Assembly (NCBI GenBank): GCA_964458575.1
Contig: CAYWMD010000030.1
Location: 12,476 to 76,475, forward strand
Origin: CAYWMD01 sp964458575
GTDB lineage: Bacteria; Verrucomicrobiota; Verrucomicrobiia; Limisphaerales; JADLHS01
Direction: 5' to 3'
Length of the DNA: 64,000 bases
The notes under the pieces were generated by a model, which ran no database searches, was not told where the DNA came from, and was given only the letters and a program-made list of their open reading frames with translations. The first letter of the stretch is position 1; every line of letters starts with the position of its first letter. Positions 34,627 through 42,685 of the stretch are shown here, piece after piece. The position numbers were made by a program, and so were the translations under genes.

Positions 34627-36792
34627 ATGCGACAGACTTGCTCCAGACGCCCAACCCGTTTGTTCCTTGGCTTTCTGTTGGTCGCGGTCTCTGCTTCAGC
34701 CGCCACAAACAACTGGGATGACCGGGCGGATACGTGGGTGGCCACAGATTCCCTTGGGCGCAGGGTGCCAACGTTTCCCGAAGTCCCCGCCCCACGCGCC
34801 GACCGCACGGTGGGCATTTTCTACTTCCTCTGGCACGGCGCGCACATTCAGGGCGGCCCGTTCGATGTGACGAAAATTCTCGCCGCCGATCCGGACGCAA
34901 TGCAGAAGCCGGACAGCCCGCTTTGGGGACCGTTGCACGCGCCGCATCACTGGGGCGAATCCATCTTTGGGTACTACCTCACCGATGACGAGGGCGTGCT
35001 CCGCAAGCACGCGCAAATGCTGGCCGACGCCGGCGTGGACGTCGTGATCTTTGACGTGACCAACCAGATCACGTATCGGGATTACTATCGTGCGTTGTTG
35101 CGCGTCCTGTCCGAAATGCGGCGAATGGGAAATCGCACGCCACAGGTCGCCTTCCTGACGCCTTTTTGGAAACCGGACAAGGTCGCGCGCGAACTCTGGG
35201 GCGACCTCTATTCGCCGGGTCTTCACCGCGAACTATGGTTTGCGTGGGAAGGCAAACCCCTCATGCTGGCCGACCCGGAACTCATTTATGAACGCGAGGA
35301 AAACACGCAACAAGACACACCAACCCCGTTGCAAGCCGGCCACACACTCGGACAGTCTTTCACCACGCAACGCGCGCTGATCGCAGTCTCCGCCCGCTGC
35401 CCGACCTGGGGCGTGCCCGGCGGCGCGATTACGTTGAGTCTTCGGCGTGGCGGCCCCAACGGAGACCTTGTCGTCACCAAACGATTTCGGGACATTCGCG
35501 ACAATGCGTGGCTCACGCTGAAGTTGAAGCCGCCGGTCGCGCCGGGCAGTTATTATCTGGAGGCGGCTGATCCCCAAGGGCAGGTTGGCTGGTGGAGCCA
35601 CAGTGAGGACACATTCGCCCGCGGCGAAGCATTTGCCGATGGCCAGGCCTGTGCCGGCGACCGCACCGTGCGGTTCGATTTCGTGGACGACGAAGCGATG
35701 GCCATGCTCGACTTTTTCACGTTCCGCAAGCCACAGCCGGATTATTTTCAAGGTCAGACCCAGCCGGACATGTGGAGCTGGCTCGAGGTTCATCCGCAGC
35801 ACGTCTTCACCAATTCCGCGGGGGTGAAGGAACAAATGTCCGTGGGCGTGGCCCAGAATGCGGTGAACGGCCGCCTCGGCTCGATGAGCGAAGCCGGCGC
35901 CCAGGGACGCAGCTTCCACAACGGGGCGACGGACCCGCGGGCGGACGCCGTGCGCCAGGGGTTCAACGTCGCTGAACAGTGGGAGCGCGCGCTGCGGGGC
36001 GATCCGCGCTTCATTTTCGTCACCGGCTGGAATGAGTGGATTGCCGGTCGTTTCGCCGAGTTCAATGGCATCAAACAGCCGGTGATGTTCGTGGATCAGT
36101 TCGACCACGAACACAGCCGCGACATCGAGCCCATGCGCGGCGGTCACGGGGACGATTACTATTATCAACTCGTCAGCTACGTCCGGCGTTTCAAAGGCGC
36201 GTGTCCCCTGCCCCGGCTCGAACCGCGCCCGATCAAAACTGACGGCCGTTTTGACGACTGGCGCGAAGTGCAGCCGGAATTTCGCGACACGATCGGCGAT
36301 CAGGTGCGACGCGAACATCGAGGTTGGGCGACCAACGTCACGTACCGCAACTTCACGGGCCAAAACGACATCGTCGCGGCCAAAGCAAGTTGGGACAAGA
36401 AAACGGCCTGCTTTTACGTCCGCACCCGCGAGCCGATCACCTCGGCAAGCGGAACGAACTGGATGCTCCTCTTTCTTGACGCCGACGCCAATCCCAAGAC
36501 CGGCTGGCTGGGTTATGATTTCGTGATGAACCTGACCGCTCCCGGCGCATTGGCACGAAACGTCGGCAATGAATTCGCATGGAGGCCGGCGGGTCAGGCG
36601 AAATGGCAGACGCGCGGCCATGAACTCGAACTCGCCATTCCATGGAAATTGCTCGGCTGGCAAGCCGCGCCCGCCGTGCTCGATTTCAAGTGGGCCGACC
36701 ATTGTCTGGAAAAAGCCGACTGGTCGGACTTCACCCTTAACGGCGATGCTGCGCCAAATGACCGGTTCAACTACCGGGCACAGGCGCATTGA
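34627..36792 (+). CDS. Secreted GH99/WbsX-like protein with CBM9-like C-terminal domain
   Basis: A 721-residue exported protein with signal peptide (LFLGFLLVAVSASA, cut near residue 26). The N-terminal TIM-barrel-type region has TVGIFYFLWHG, the DAGVDVVIFDVTNQ strand seen in GH71/GH99-type enzymes, and further on FVTGWNEW. The middle (about 220-320) is a beta-rich insert, LGQSFTTQRALIAVSARCPT, that looks like a carbohydrate-binding fold. The C-terminus (about 545-715) resembles CBM9/DOMON domains (KTDGRFDDW, WMLLFLDADANPKTGW). The ATG at 34627 lies one base after the previous stop. It probably acts with the upstream protein on an external polysaccharide; substrate unknown. Confidence 0.75.
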   Translation: MRQTCSRRPTRLFLGFLLVAVSASAATNNWDDRADTWVATDSLGRRVPTFPEVPAPRADRTVGIFYFLWHGAHIQGGPFDVTKILAADPDAMQKPDSPLWGPLHAPHHWGESIFGYYLTDDEGVLRKHAQMLADAGVDVVIFDVTNQITYRDYYRALLRVLSEMRRMGNRTPQVAFLTPFWKPDKVARELWGDLYSPGLHRELWFAWEGKPLMLADPELIYEREENTQQDTPTPLQAGHTLGQSFTTQRALIAVSARCPTWGVPGGAITLSLRRGGPNGDLVVTKRFRDIRDNAWLTLKLKPPVAPGSYYLEAADPQGQVGWWSHSEDTFARGEAFADGQACAGDRTVRFDFVDDEAMAMLDFFTFRKPQPDYFQGQTQPDMWSWLEVHPQHVFTNSAGVKEQMSVGVAQNAVNGRLGSMSEAGAQGRSFHNGATDPRADAVRQGFNVAEQWERALRGDPRFIFVTGWNEWIAGRFAEFNGIKQPVMFVDQFDHEHSRDIEPMRGGHGDDYYYQLVSYVRRFKGACPLPRLEPRPIKTDGRFDDWREVQPEFRDTIGDQVRREHRGWATNVTYRNFTGQNDIVAAKASWDKKTACFYVRTREPITSASGTNWMLLFLDADANPKTGWLGYDFVMNLTAPGALARNVGNEFAWRPAGQAKWQTRGHELELAIPWKLLGWQAAPAVLDFKWADHCLEKADWSDFTLNGDAAPNDRFNYRAQAH

Positions 36793-36898
36793 TCCTGGAA
36801 GCGGCCTAGCTGCGTCGCGCACCGCGCGCACGTTCCCGGACATTTGACAGCCTTGGCAGGGAGGATGAAGTTGACTCGAACTAGCGAAAGATTGTCGT

Positions 36899-37225
36899 AT
36901 GAAAAAGTTCCTGTTAGCAGCCGGCCTGCTGTGCGCAGGCGCAAGTCTGGTTCACGCGGAAACCACGAACGACCAACTTCAAGCCGAACTGACGCTCCGT
37001 GCGAAAATGGACCTGGCGGTGGTTCCATCGGAAAAGCGCTTTGAAATCAACTCAGGTAACTTCACCTACAGCGGCATCGCCGTGACCGCAATCAAGGCCG
37101 ACAACAAACTCCAGTTGTTTAATCCCGTGGCCCCTGACAAATACGGTACGATTGAAAACAGCGTTATGCGCGACCTGAAAACCGGGGCGGCGGCGGGTCT
37201 CAAGCTCTTCTCGATTGAATTCTGA
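36899..37225 (+). CDS. Small secreted protein of unknown function
   Basis: A 108-residue product with a clear signal peptide (MKKFLLAAGLLCAGASLVHA, cleaved at about residue 20). The mature part is about 88 residues, mostly beta-prone, with no cysteines or recognisable motif. It follows the two large secreted proteins by about 100 bp and precedes rpsT; whether it belongs with either is unclear. Confidence 0.7.
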   Translation: MKKFLLAAGLLCAGASLVHAETTNDQLQAELTLRAKMDLAVVPSEKRFEINSGNFTYSGIAVTAIKADNKLQLFNPVAPDKYGTIENSVMRDLKTGAAAGLKLFSIEF

Positions 37226-37303
37226 GAAATTCGGCGACTTCGCCCGGATCTTAGGGCGGCATGGCGTCAGGGATGCCGGGCCCCAAATCCTTGCAACGCG
37301 TGA

Positions 37304-37331
37304 TTGACATTCGCCGCCGATTGGCTACGGT
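37304..37331 (+). promoter_or_regulatory. Candidate sigma-70-type promoter of rpsT
   Basis: TTGACA at 37304-37309 is a perfect -35 box; TACGGT at 37326-37331, 16 bases later, is a three-of-six match for -10. The rpsT start codon follows 44 bases downstream. The -35 match is strong but the -10 is weak. Confidence 0.4.
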
Positions 37332-37375
37332 GGCGGCCCTTGAATTTGAACAAAGCGAACAGCCTGAACTGATAT

Positions 37376-37639
37376 ATGCCGAATACGAAGTCCGCCGAAC
37401 GTCGCATGCGCAGCAACGAGCGCAAGCATCTGCACAATCGCAGCATCCTCTCGCGCCTGCGGGGCATTGAAAAGAATTACCGCGCGCTCGTGGCGGCCGG
37501 CAAGAAAGACGAAGCCGTGAAGGCGTTTGGCGAGGTTTCCTCCGCGTTCGACAAGGCAGTCAAATCGGGCACGGTGCATCGCTCCGCCGCCAACCGCAAG
37601 AAAAGCCGCATGGCTACGGCGTTGAACCGGCTCAAGTAA
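37376..37639 (+). CDS. rpsT: Ribosomal protein bS20
   Basis: S20 binds 16S rRNA in the body of the 30S subunit. The 87-residue, strongly basic and helical product begins MPNTKSAERRMRSNERKHLHN and ends with HRSAANRKKSRMATALNRLK, both diagnostic of bS20. Length is normal. It stands alone with its own promoter candidate and overlaps the convergent GT2 gene by 8 bases at its 3' end. Confidence 0.97.
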   Translation: MPNTKSAERRMRSNERKHLHNRSILSRLRGIEKNYRALVAAGKKDEAVKAFGEVSSAFDKAVKSGTVHRSAANRKKSRMATALNRLK

Positions 37640-38390
37640 GCCGGCGCGCGGGGAAGCGCTTCGATCTGACCAGCCCCCATTTCGCGAAACGGAACGCCAG
37701 CCCCGTCCCCAGGCAACCGATTCCATACCGCAAGCTGCGTTGGAAGTTAATGGAGGAGGCTTCGGGGAAATACTTCGTGGGACAACTGACTTCGCCGATG
37801 GTAAACCCGTGCCAGAGAATCTGGGCGAGCATCTGGTTGTCGAAAACGAAATCGTCCGAGTTGTCCGCCAGATCGAGTGTCTCCAGAATTTCGCGGGAGA
37901 AGGCGCGGTAGCCCGTGTGATATTCGGATAGCTTTGCCCCCAGTAGAACATTCTCCGCCAGCGTGAGCGCGCGGTTGGACACGTATTTCCACCAAGGCAT
38001 CCCGCCCTTCAGCGCGTACCCTCCCAGGATGCGGCTGCCCAGCACGCAAGGATGAAGGCCGTTGGCGATCATGGACACCATGGCGGGGAGTAACTTCGGG
38101 GTGTACTGGTAATCCGGGTGGAGCATGACGACGATGTCCGCGCCGGCTTCCAGCGCGAGCCGGTAACAGGTTTTTTGATTTCCCCCGTAACCGCGGTTGA
38201 CCGCGTGCACATGGACCTGGACGCCTTCCAAGCTCTTTGCCACGGCCACGGTGTCATCCCGGCTGCCGTCATCCACGAGAATAATGGTGTCCACGAGGTC
38301 CTGTTCGCGCACCTCGGCATGGGTCTGGCGCAACGTCTTGCCGGCGTTATACGCCGGCATCACCACCACTACTCTTTTGCCGCGATACAT
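37632..38390 (-). CDS. Family 2 glycosyltransferase
   Basis: A 252-residue GT-A enzyme of the polyprenyl-phosphate hexose synthase type. RVVVVMPAYNAGKTL opens the fold, TIILVDDGSRDDTV gives the first acidic motif, VVMLHPDYQYTP stands where the DxD site is expected, and YHTGYRAFSREIL is a subgroup motif. The C-terminus (CLGTGLAFRFAKWGLV) is hydrophobic with flanking basic residues. The ATG at 38390 is chosen; the frame is open 26 codons upstream. It diverges from pdxH. The substrate is unknown. Confidence 0.87.
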   Translation of the reverse strand: MYRGKRVVVVMPAYNAGKTLRQTHAEVREQDLVDTIILVDDGSRDDTVAVAKSLEGVQVHVHAVNRGYGGNQKTCYRLALEAGADIVVMLHPDYQYTPKLLPAMVSMIANGLHPCVLGSRILGGYALKGGMPWWKYVSNRALTLAENVLLGAKLSEYHTGYRAFSREILETLDLADNSDDFVFDNQMLAQILWHGFTIGEVSCPTKYFPEASSINFQRSLRYGIGCLGTGLAFRFAKWGLVRSKRFPARRLT

Positions 38391-38531
38391 GTTCGTGTGC
38401 GTGAAAAGAAAACTTGTTGTTCCGATTCGCGTCAACATGCCCAAGCCCCAACCCGGATGAGAAGCCAAAAATGCCGCACCCCGCTTCTTTATGGCAGTCG
38501 CGCGCCCTGCATTGTAAGCTGCAACCCGTTT

Positions 38532-39239
38532 ATGGCGATTGCAGACATCAGACGCGAATACAGCACGGGCGGATTAAACCGCCAGGATCTGGGCGCGGAC
38601 CCGCTCGCGCAATTCAAGACGTGGTTCAGCCAGGCAACCGCCGCGCAATCGGGCAGCCGCTGGCGGCGCATCGGGATCGCCCTTTACAAACTCGGGCACG
38701 CGCTCCTCGGCCACGCACCCGTGGACGCCAACGCCATGGTGCTGGCGTCGGTCTCGAAAGACGGACAGCCTTCCGCCCGCACGGTGCTGCTCAAAGGCGT
38801 GGACGAGCGCGGTTTTATTTTCTTTACCAACTACGACAGCCGCAAAGGGAAGGAACTGGCGGAAAACCCAAAAGCATCGCTCGTGTTCTACTGGGCCGAA
38901 TTCGAACGGCAAGTGTGCATCGCCGGAACAGTGACCAAACTTCCGCGCGAGGAGTCGGAGGCCTATTTCAAAAGCCGGCCCCAGGGTAGCCGGATTGCCG
39001 CCTGGGCATCCAACCAGAGCGATGCGGTGGCGGATCGCGAGGAACTCGAAAAGCAATGGCAGGCCATGGCCGCGCGTTTCCCGGGCGACGATGTGCCGTT
39101 GCCACCAAATTGGGGCGGATTTGTCCTCGCACCGGCGCGCATCGAGTTCTGGCAGGGTCGGCCCAACCGGCTGCACGACCGGTTCTGTTACCTGAAACAA
39201 GCCGATGGCGCCTGGCGCATTGAGCGCCTCTCCCCCTGA
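38532..39239 (+). CDS. pdxH: PdxH, pyridoxamine 5'-phosphate oxidase
   Basis: FMN enzyme that oxidises PNP or PMP to PLP, the cofactor used by GcvP in this window. The 235-residue product has IRREYSTGGL, the FMN-binding RTVLLKGVDERGFIFFTNYDSRKG, SRIAAWASNQS and the C-terminal RLHDRFCYLK with WRIERLSP, all typical. It is some 15-20 residues longer than usual owing to an insert of basic and aromatic residues at about 37-65 (SGSRWRRIGIALYKLGHALLG), before the substrate-binding part. The frame is open far upstream but the ATG at 38532 starts the family similarity. Confidence 0.95.
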   Translation: MAIADIRREYSTGGLNRQDLGADPLAQFKTWFSQATAAQSGSRWRRIGIALYKLGHALLGHAPVDANAMVLASVSKDGQPSARTVLLKGVDERGFIFFTNYDSRKGKELAENPKASLVFYWAEFERQVCIAGTVTKLPREESEAYFKSRPQGSRIAAWASNQSDAVADREELEKQWQAMAARFPGDDVPLPPNWGGFVLAPARIEFWQGRPNRLHDRFCYLKQADGAWRIERLSP

Positions 39240-39417
39240 CCGTGCCCTCCCTCCCGCCGAAGCACATTTCGCTGCCCGGCACCGAAACGCGATCAACAAG
39301 ATCCTGATTTTTTTACTTGCAACTCGGCCCCGGGAGGCGAAGTTGTTTCAGCGCTCGATCCAGGCGTAGCCAAACAGTCGTATTGCGGAATGCCCAACCC
39401 TTCGGGCGCTACGCGCG

Positions 39418-39987
39418 ATGAATGTTACCAGTCAGGTTGACGATCAGTTTGACCGGAAGGAAACGTGCAACGTCGTCGTGGTCTATGAAGACACCGCCAG
39501 CCGCCAGCGAGCCATGGCCGCGTGTGACTTCCTCATGCAAGAGCTGTGGTCGGAGGTGGAATTCGACTTTCATTGGTGGCGCGCCGATTTTTTGGAACAG
39601 GCCGCCATGGCCCAGGCCGCGGCCGAGCAGGCGGCCAACGCGGATTTTCTGATCGTCTGTTCCGATCCGGAGAAGACCATTTCCATCGCTTTGAAGCGAT
39701 GGTTCGAAAGCTGGATCGAGGCCCGCCACGGCCGCGACGGTGCGTTGCTCGACCTGACGCCGACCAACACCACAACCACCGGCACGACCCAAACGATGGA
39801 AACTTTTCTGCGCGGTGTCGCCCGCCGGGCGATGCTCGATTATTTTGCAACCACATCGCAAACCATTACGGGCACGTTGCCGTCGTCCTACGAGGAAGTG
39901 CAACGCCGCGCCAGCCAAGTGTCCTCGGTGCTGGACGAGATTTTGCATCAGCCGCCCCGCCCGCCCAGTTTCGGATTGAATGACTGA
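39418..39987 (+). CDS. Conserved protein of unknown function
   Basis: A 189-residue soluble protein. CNVVVVYEDTASRQRAMAAC is followed by FHWWRADFLEQAAMAQAA and ANADFLIVCSDPE: a strand-helix pattern like a Rossmann or response-regulator-like fold, though the phospho-acceptor aspartate set is not evident. The end is Thr/Gln-rich then PPRPP. Proteins of this appearance occur in other Verrucomicrobiota without an assigned role. It converges with gyrA (17-bp gap). Confidence 0.65.
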   Translation: MNVTSQVDDQFDRKETCNVVVVYEDTASRQRAMAACDFLMQELWSEVEFDFHWWRADFLEQAAMAQAAAEQAANADFLIVCSDPEKTISIALKRWFESWIEARHGRDGALLDLTPTNTTTTGTTQTMETFLRGVARRAMLDYFATTSQTITGTLPSSYEEVQRRASQVSSVLDEILHQPPRPPSFGLND

Positions 39988-40004
39988 AGCCTGGCTGCTG
40001 CCGC

Positions 40005-42653
40005 CTATTTGGGTGCTTCGCCTTCCGACCCGCCGGCGGCATCGGCTTGTTGTTCGCTGATGACCGGCGCGATGGCTTGAAGTTTGTCCCCGGCGTCGAG
40101 ATTCACCAGCTTCACGCCCATCGTGTTGCGGCCGGCTTCGCGGATGTCCTTCACGAACGTGCGCACCATCTGGCCGCCAACGGTGATCAACATGATTTCA
40201 TCCGTGTCGCGCACGGTCAGCGCGCCAATGACACCGCCGGTCTTGTCGCCGGTCTTCATCGTGATGATGCCTTTGCCGCCGCGCGATTGGATGCGGTATT
40301 CCTCGAACGCTGTCCGTTTGCCGATGCCGTTTTCGCCCGCCACCAGCAAGGTGGCATCCGGCACCACGACAGCGGCAGCTACAACCGCATCCTCTTTTTC
40401 GAGGGTGATGCCTTTCACGCCAGCGGCCGGACGCCCCATTGAACGGACATCGGATTCGTTGAAACGAATGCTCATGCCGTCCTTGGTGATGATGACCATC
40501 TCGTTCTGACCGGTGGTAAGCTTCACGTCAATCAAGGTGTCGCCCTGCTCAATGCCGATCGCAATGATGCCGCCCTTGCGGACATTGCCAAAATCCTCCA
40601 GCGCGGTTTTCTTCACGGTGCCCTGCCGCGTCGTGAAGAAAACGTGTCCCGGCTGCTGCCACGTCACGTCTTCCTTGTTCTCATCAACCTTGGAGAGCAC
40701 ACGGATCATTGCGGCAATGGTTTCGCCCTGCTTGAGTTCGAGCAGGTTGGCGATGCTGCGCCCCTTCGCCGCGCGGCCCATGTCGGGAATCTCGTGCACG
40801 CGCTCGACATAAACGCGCCCCGTGTTGGTGAAAAACATCAGGTAATCATGCGTGCTCGCGGTAAAGAGATGTTCGACAAAATCCTTGTCCTCGGCGGTTT
40901 CACCCTCGCGGGTGGTCATGCCGATGACGCCCTTGCCGCCCCGGCGCTGGGCGCGGTAGGCGCTGATGGCGGTGCGCTTGATGAGTCCGGCGTGCGTAAG
41001 CGTGATGATAACACCTTCGTTGACGATGAGGTCCTCGATGGCGATCTCGCCCTCGTCCGGCACAATCTCGGTCTTTCGCGGCGTGGCGTGCTTTTCTTTG
41101 ATCTCGTGCAGCTCCTGTTTGATGATCGCCATCACGCGGGATTCTTTCGCGAGGATGTCCAGCAAATCTTTGATCTTCGCCAGCAGCTCGTTGTATTCGT
41201 GACGAACCTTGTCAATTTCCAGCCCAGTCAGGCGGTAGAGTTGCAGTTCGAGAATCGCGTCCACCTGTCGTTCAGTCAGGGCATACAGCCCGGAATTCAA
41301 TCGCGCATCGGACCGAATGTGTATTCCCCACGTTTCGACCTGCTGGCGGGTCCATTCGAAAGCCAGCAATTTGACCTTGGCCTCCTCGCGGTTGCGCGAA
41401 CTGCGTATGATGCGGATGAACTCGTCCAGATTGCGTAACGCGCACAGGTAACCCTCCAAAATTTCCGCCCGCTCCTCGGCTTTCTTGAGTTCAAAGCGCG
41501 TCCGGCGCAACACGACCTCGCGCCGGTGTTCGATGTAACACTGGATGAGTTCCTTGAGATTGAGGGTCTTGGGCTTGCCGTGATCAATCGCCAGCGCGTT
41601 GACGCTGAAACTGATCTCGAGCTGGGTGTGCTTGTACAGGTTCGCAATGACAACCTTCGGAATGCCCTCGCGCTTGAGTTCGACGACCAGCCGGCAATGT
41701 TCGTCCGATTCGTTGCGCATCGCGGAGATTTCCGTGATGACCTTCTCATTCACCAGGTTCGCGATCTGTTCCTCCAACCCGGCGCGATTGACGTTGAAGG
41801 GAATCTCCGTGATGACCAGTTGTTCCCGGTTGCCCTTGAGTTCCTCCGCCCCGACCCGTCCGCGCAACTTCACGCTGCCCTTGCCGGTCGTAAAATAATT
41901 CTTGATGCCTTCAACGCCGCAGATGACACCGCCGGTCGGAAAATCCGGACCTTTGATGTATTTCATCAACTCCGGGATTGTGATGGCCGGCTTGTCAATC
42001 TGCGCACAGATGCCATCAATCACCTCGCCCAGATTGTGCGGCGGCATGTTGGTGGCCATGCCGACGGCGATGCCGGTCCCGCCGTTCACCAGCAAATTCG
42101 GAAATGCCGCCGGAAACACCGTCGGCTCGGTCAGGCGCTCGTCGTAGTTCGGAACAAAGTCCACCGTGTCCTTGTCCATGTCCTGCATCAACGCCGCGCC
42201 CAGGTGCGTCAACCGCGCCTCCGTGTAACGCATCGCTGCCGGCGGATCGTTTTCGACCGAACCGAAATTCCCCTTCCCGTCCACGAGCTTTTCGCGCATC
42301 GCCCACGGTTGCGCCATGTGGACGAGCGTGGGATAAATCACCGCTTCACCGTGCGGATGATAGTTGCCGGACGTGTCGCCGCAGATTTTCGCGCACTTGA
42401 TGTGCTTGCGACCCGGGAACAGCGACAGGTTCTCCATCGCATAGAGGATGCGCCGCTGTGACGGCTTGAGCCCGTCGCGCACGTCAGGCAACGCGCGCGA
42501 GATGATCACGGACATCGAGTAGTCGAGGAACGAGTTCTTGATCTCGTCGGCAACGTTGATCTTCTGGATCTTTTCGCCCTGCGAATATGCCCCACCCGGC
42601 TGGGAGGGCGTGGATTGCGGCGGCGGCTGATTATTTTCGGTTTCGTCTGGCAT
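40005..42653 (-). CDS. gyrA: GyrA, DNA gyrase subunit A
   Basis: The DNA-cleaving and wrapping subunit of gyrase, which negatively supercoils DNA. The 882-residue product has the catalytic tyrosine in AAMRYTEARL (Y143) and the C-terminal pinwheel with the gyrase-specific GyrA box QRRGGKG, ruling out ParC. The quinolone-binding segment reads HPHGEAVIYP: the positions equal to E. coli Ser83 and Asp87 are Ala104 and Pro108. It follows gyrB by 32 bases on the same strand. Confidence 0.97.
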   Translation of the reverse strand: MPDETENNQPPPQSTPSQPGGAYSQGEKIQKINVADEIKNSFLDYSMSVIISRALPDVRDGLKPSQRRILYAMENLSLFPGRKHIKCAKICGDTSGNYHPHGEAVIYPTLVHMAQPWAMREKLVDGKGNFGSVENDPPAAMRYTEARLTHLGAALMQDMDKDTVDFVPNYDERLTEPTVFPAAFPNLLVNGGTGIAVGMATNMPPHNLGEVIDGICAQIDKPAITIPELMKYIKGPDFPTGGVICGVEGIKNYFTTGKGSVKLRGRVGAEELKGNREQLVITEIPFNVNRAGLEEQIANLVNEKVITEISAMRNESDEHCRLVVELKREGIPKVVIANLYKHTQLEISFSVNALAIDHGKPKTLNLKELIQCYIEHRREVVLRRTRFELKKAEERAEILEGYLCALRNLDEFIRIIRSSRNREEAKVKLLAFEWTRQQVETWGIHIRSDARLNSGLYALTERQVDAILELQLYRLTGLEIDKVRHEYNELLAKIKDLLDILAKESRVMAIIKQELHEIKEKHATPRKTEIVPDEGEIAIEDLIVNEGVIITLTHAGLIKRTAISAYRAQRRGGKGVIGMTTREGETAEDKDFVEHLFTASTHDYLMFFTNTGRVYVERVHEIPDMGRAAKGRSIANLLELKQGETIAAMIRVLSKVDENKEDVTWQQPGHVFFTTRQGTVKKTALEDFGNVRKGGIIAIGIEQGDTLIDVKLTTGQNEMVIITKDGMSIRFNESDVRSMGRPAAGVKGITLEKEDAVVAAAVVVPDATLLVAGENGIGKRTAFEEYRIQSRGGKGIITMKTGDKTGGVIGALTVRDTDEIMLITVGGQMVRTFVKDIREAGRNTMGVKLVNLDAGDKLQAIAPVISEQQADAAGGSEGEAPK

Positions 42654-42685
42654 GATGCGGTTTCAGGGAAATTGTTTCAACACGA

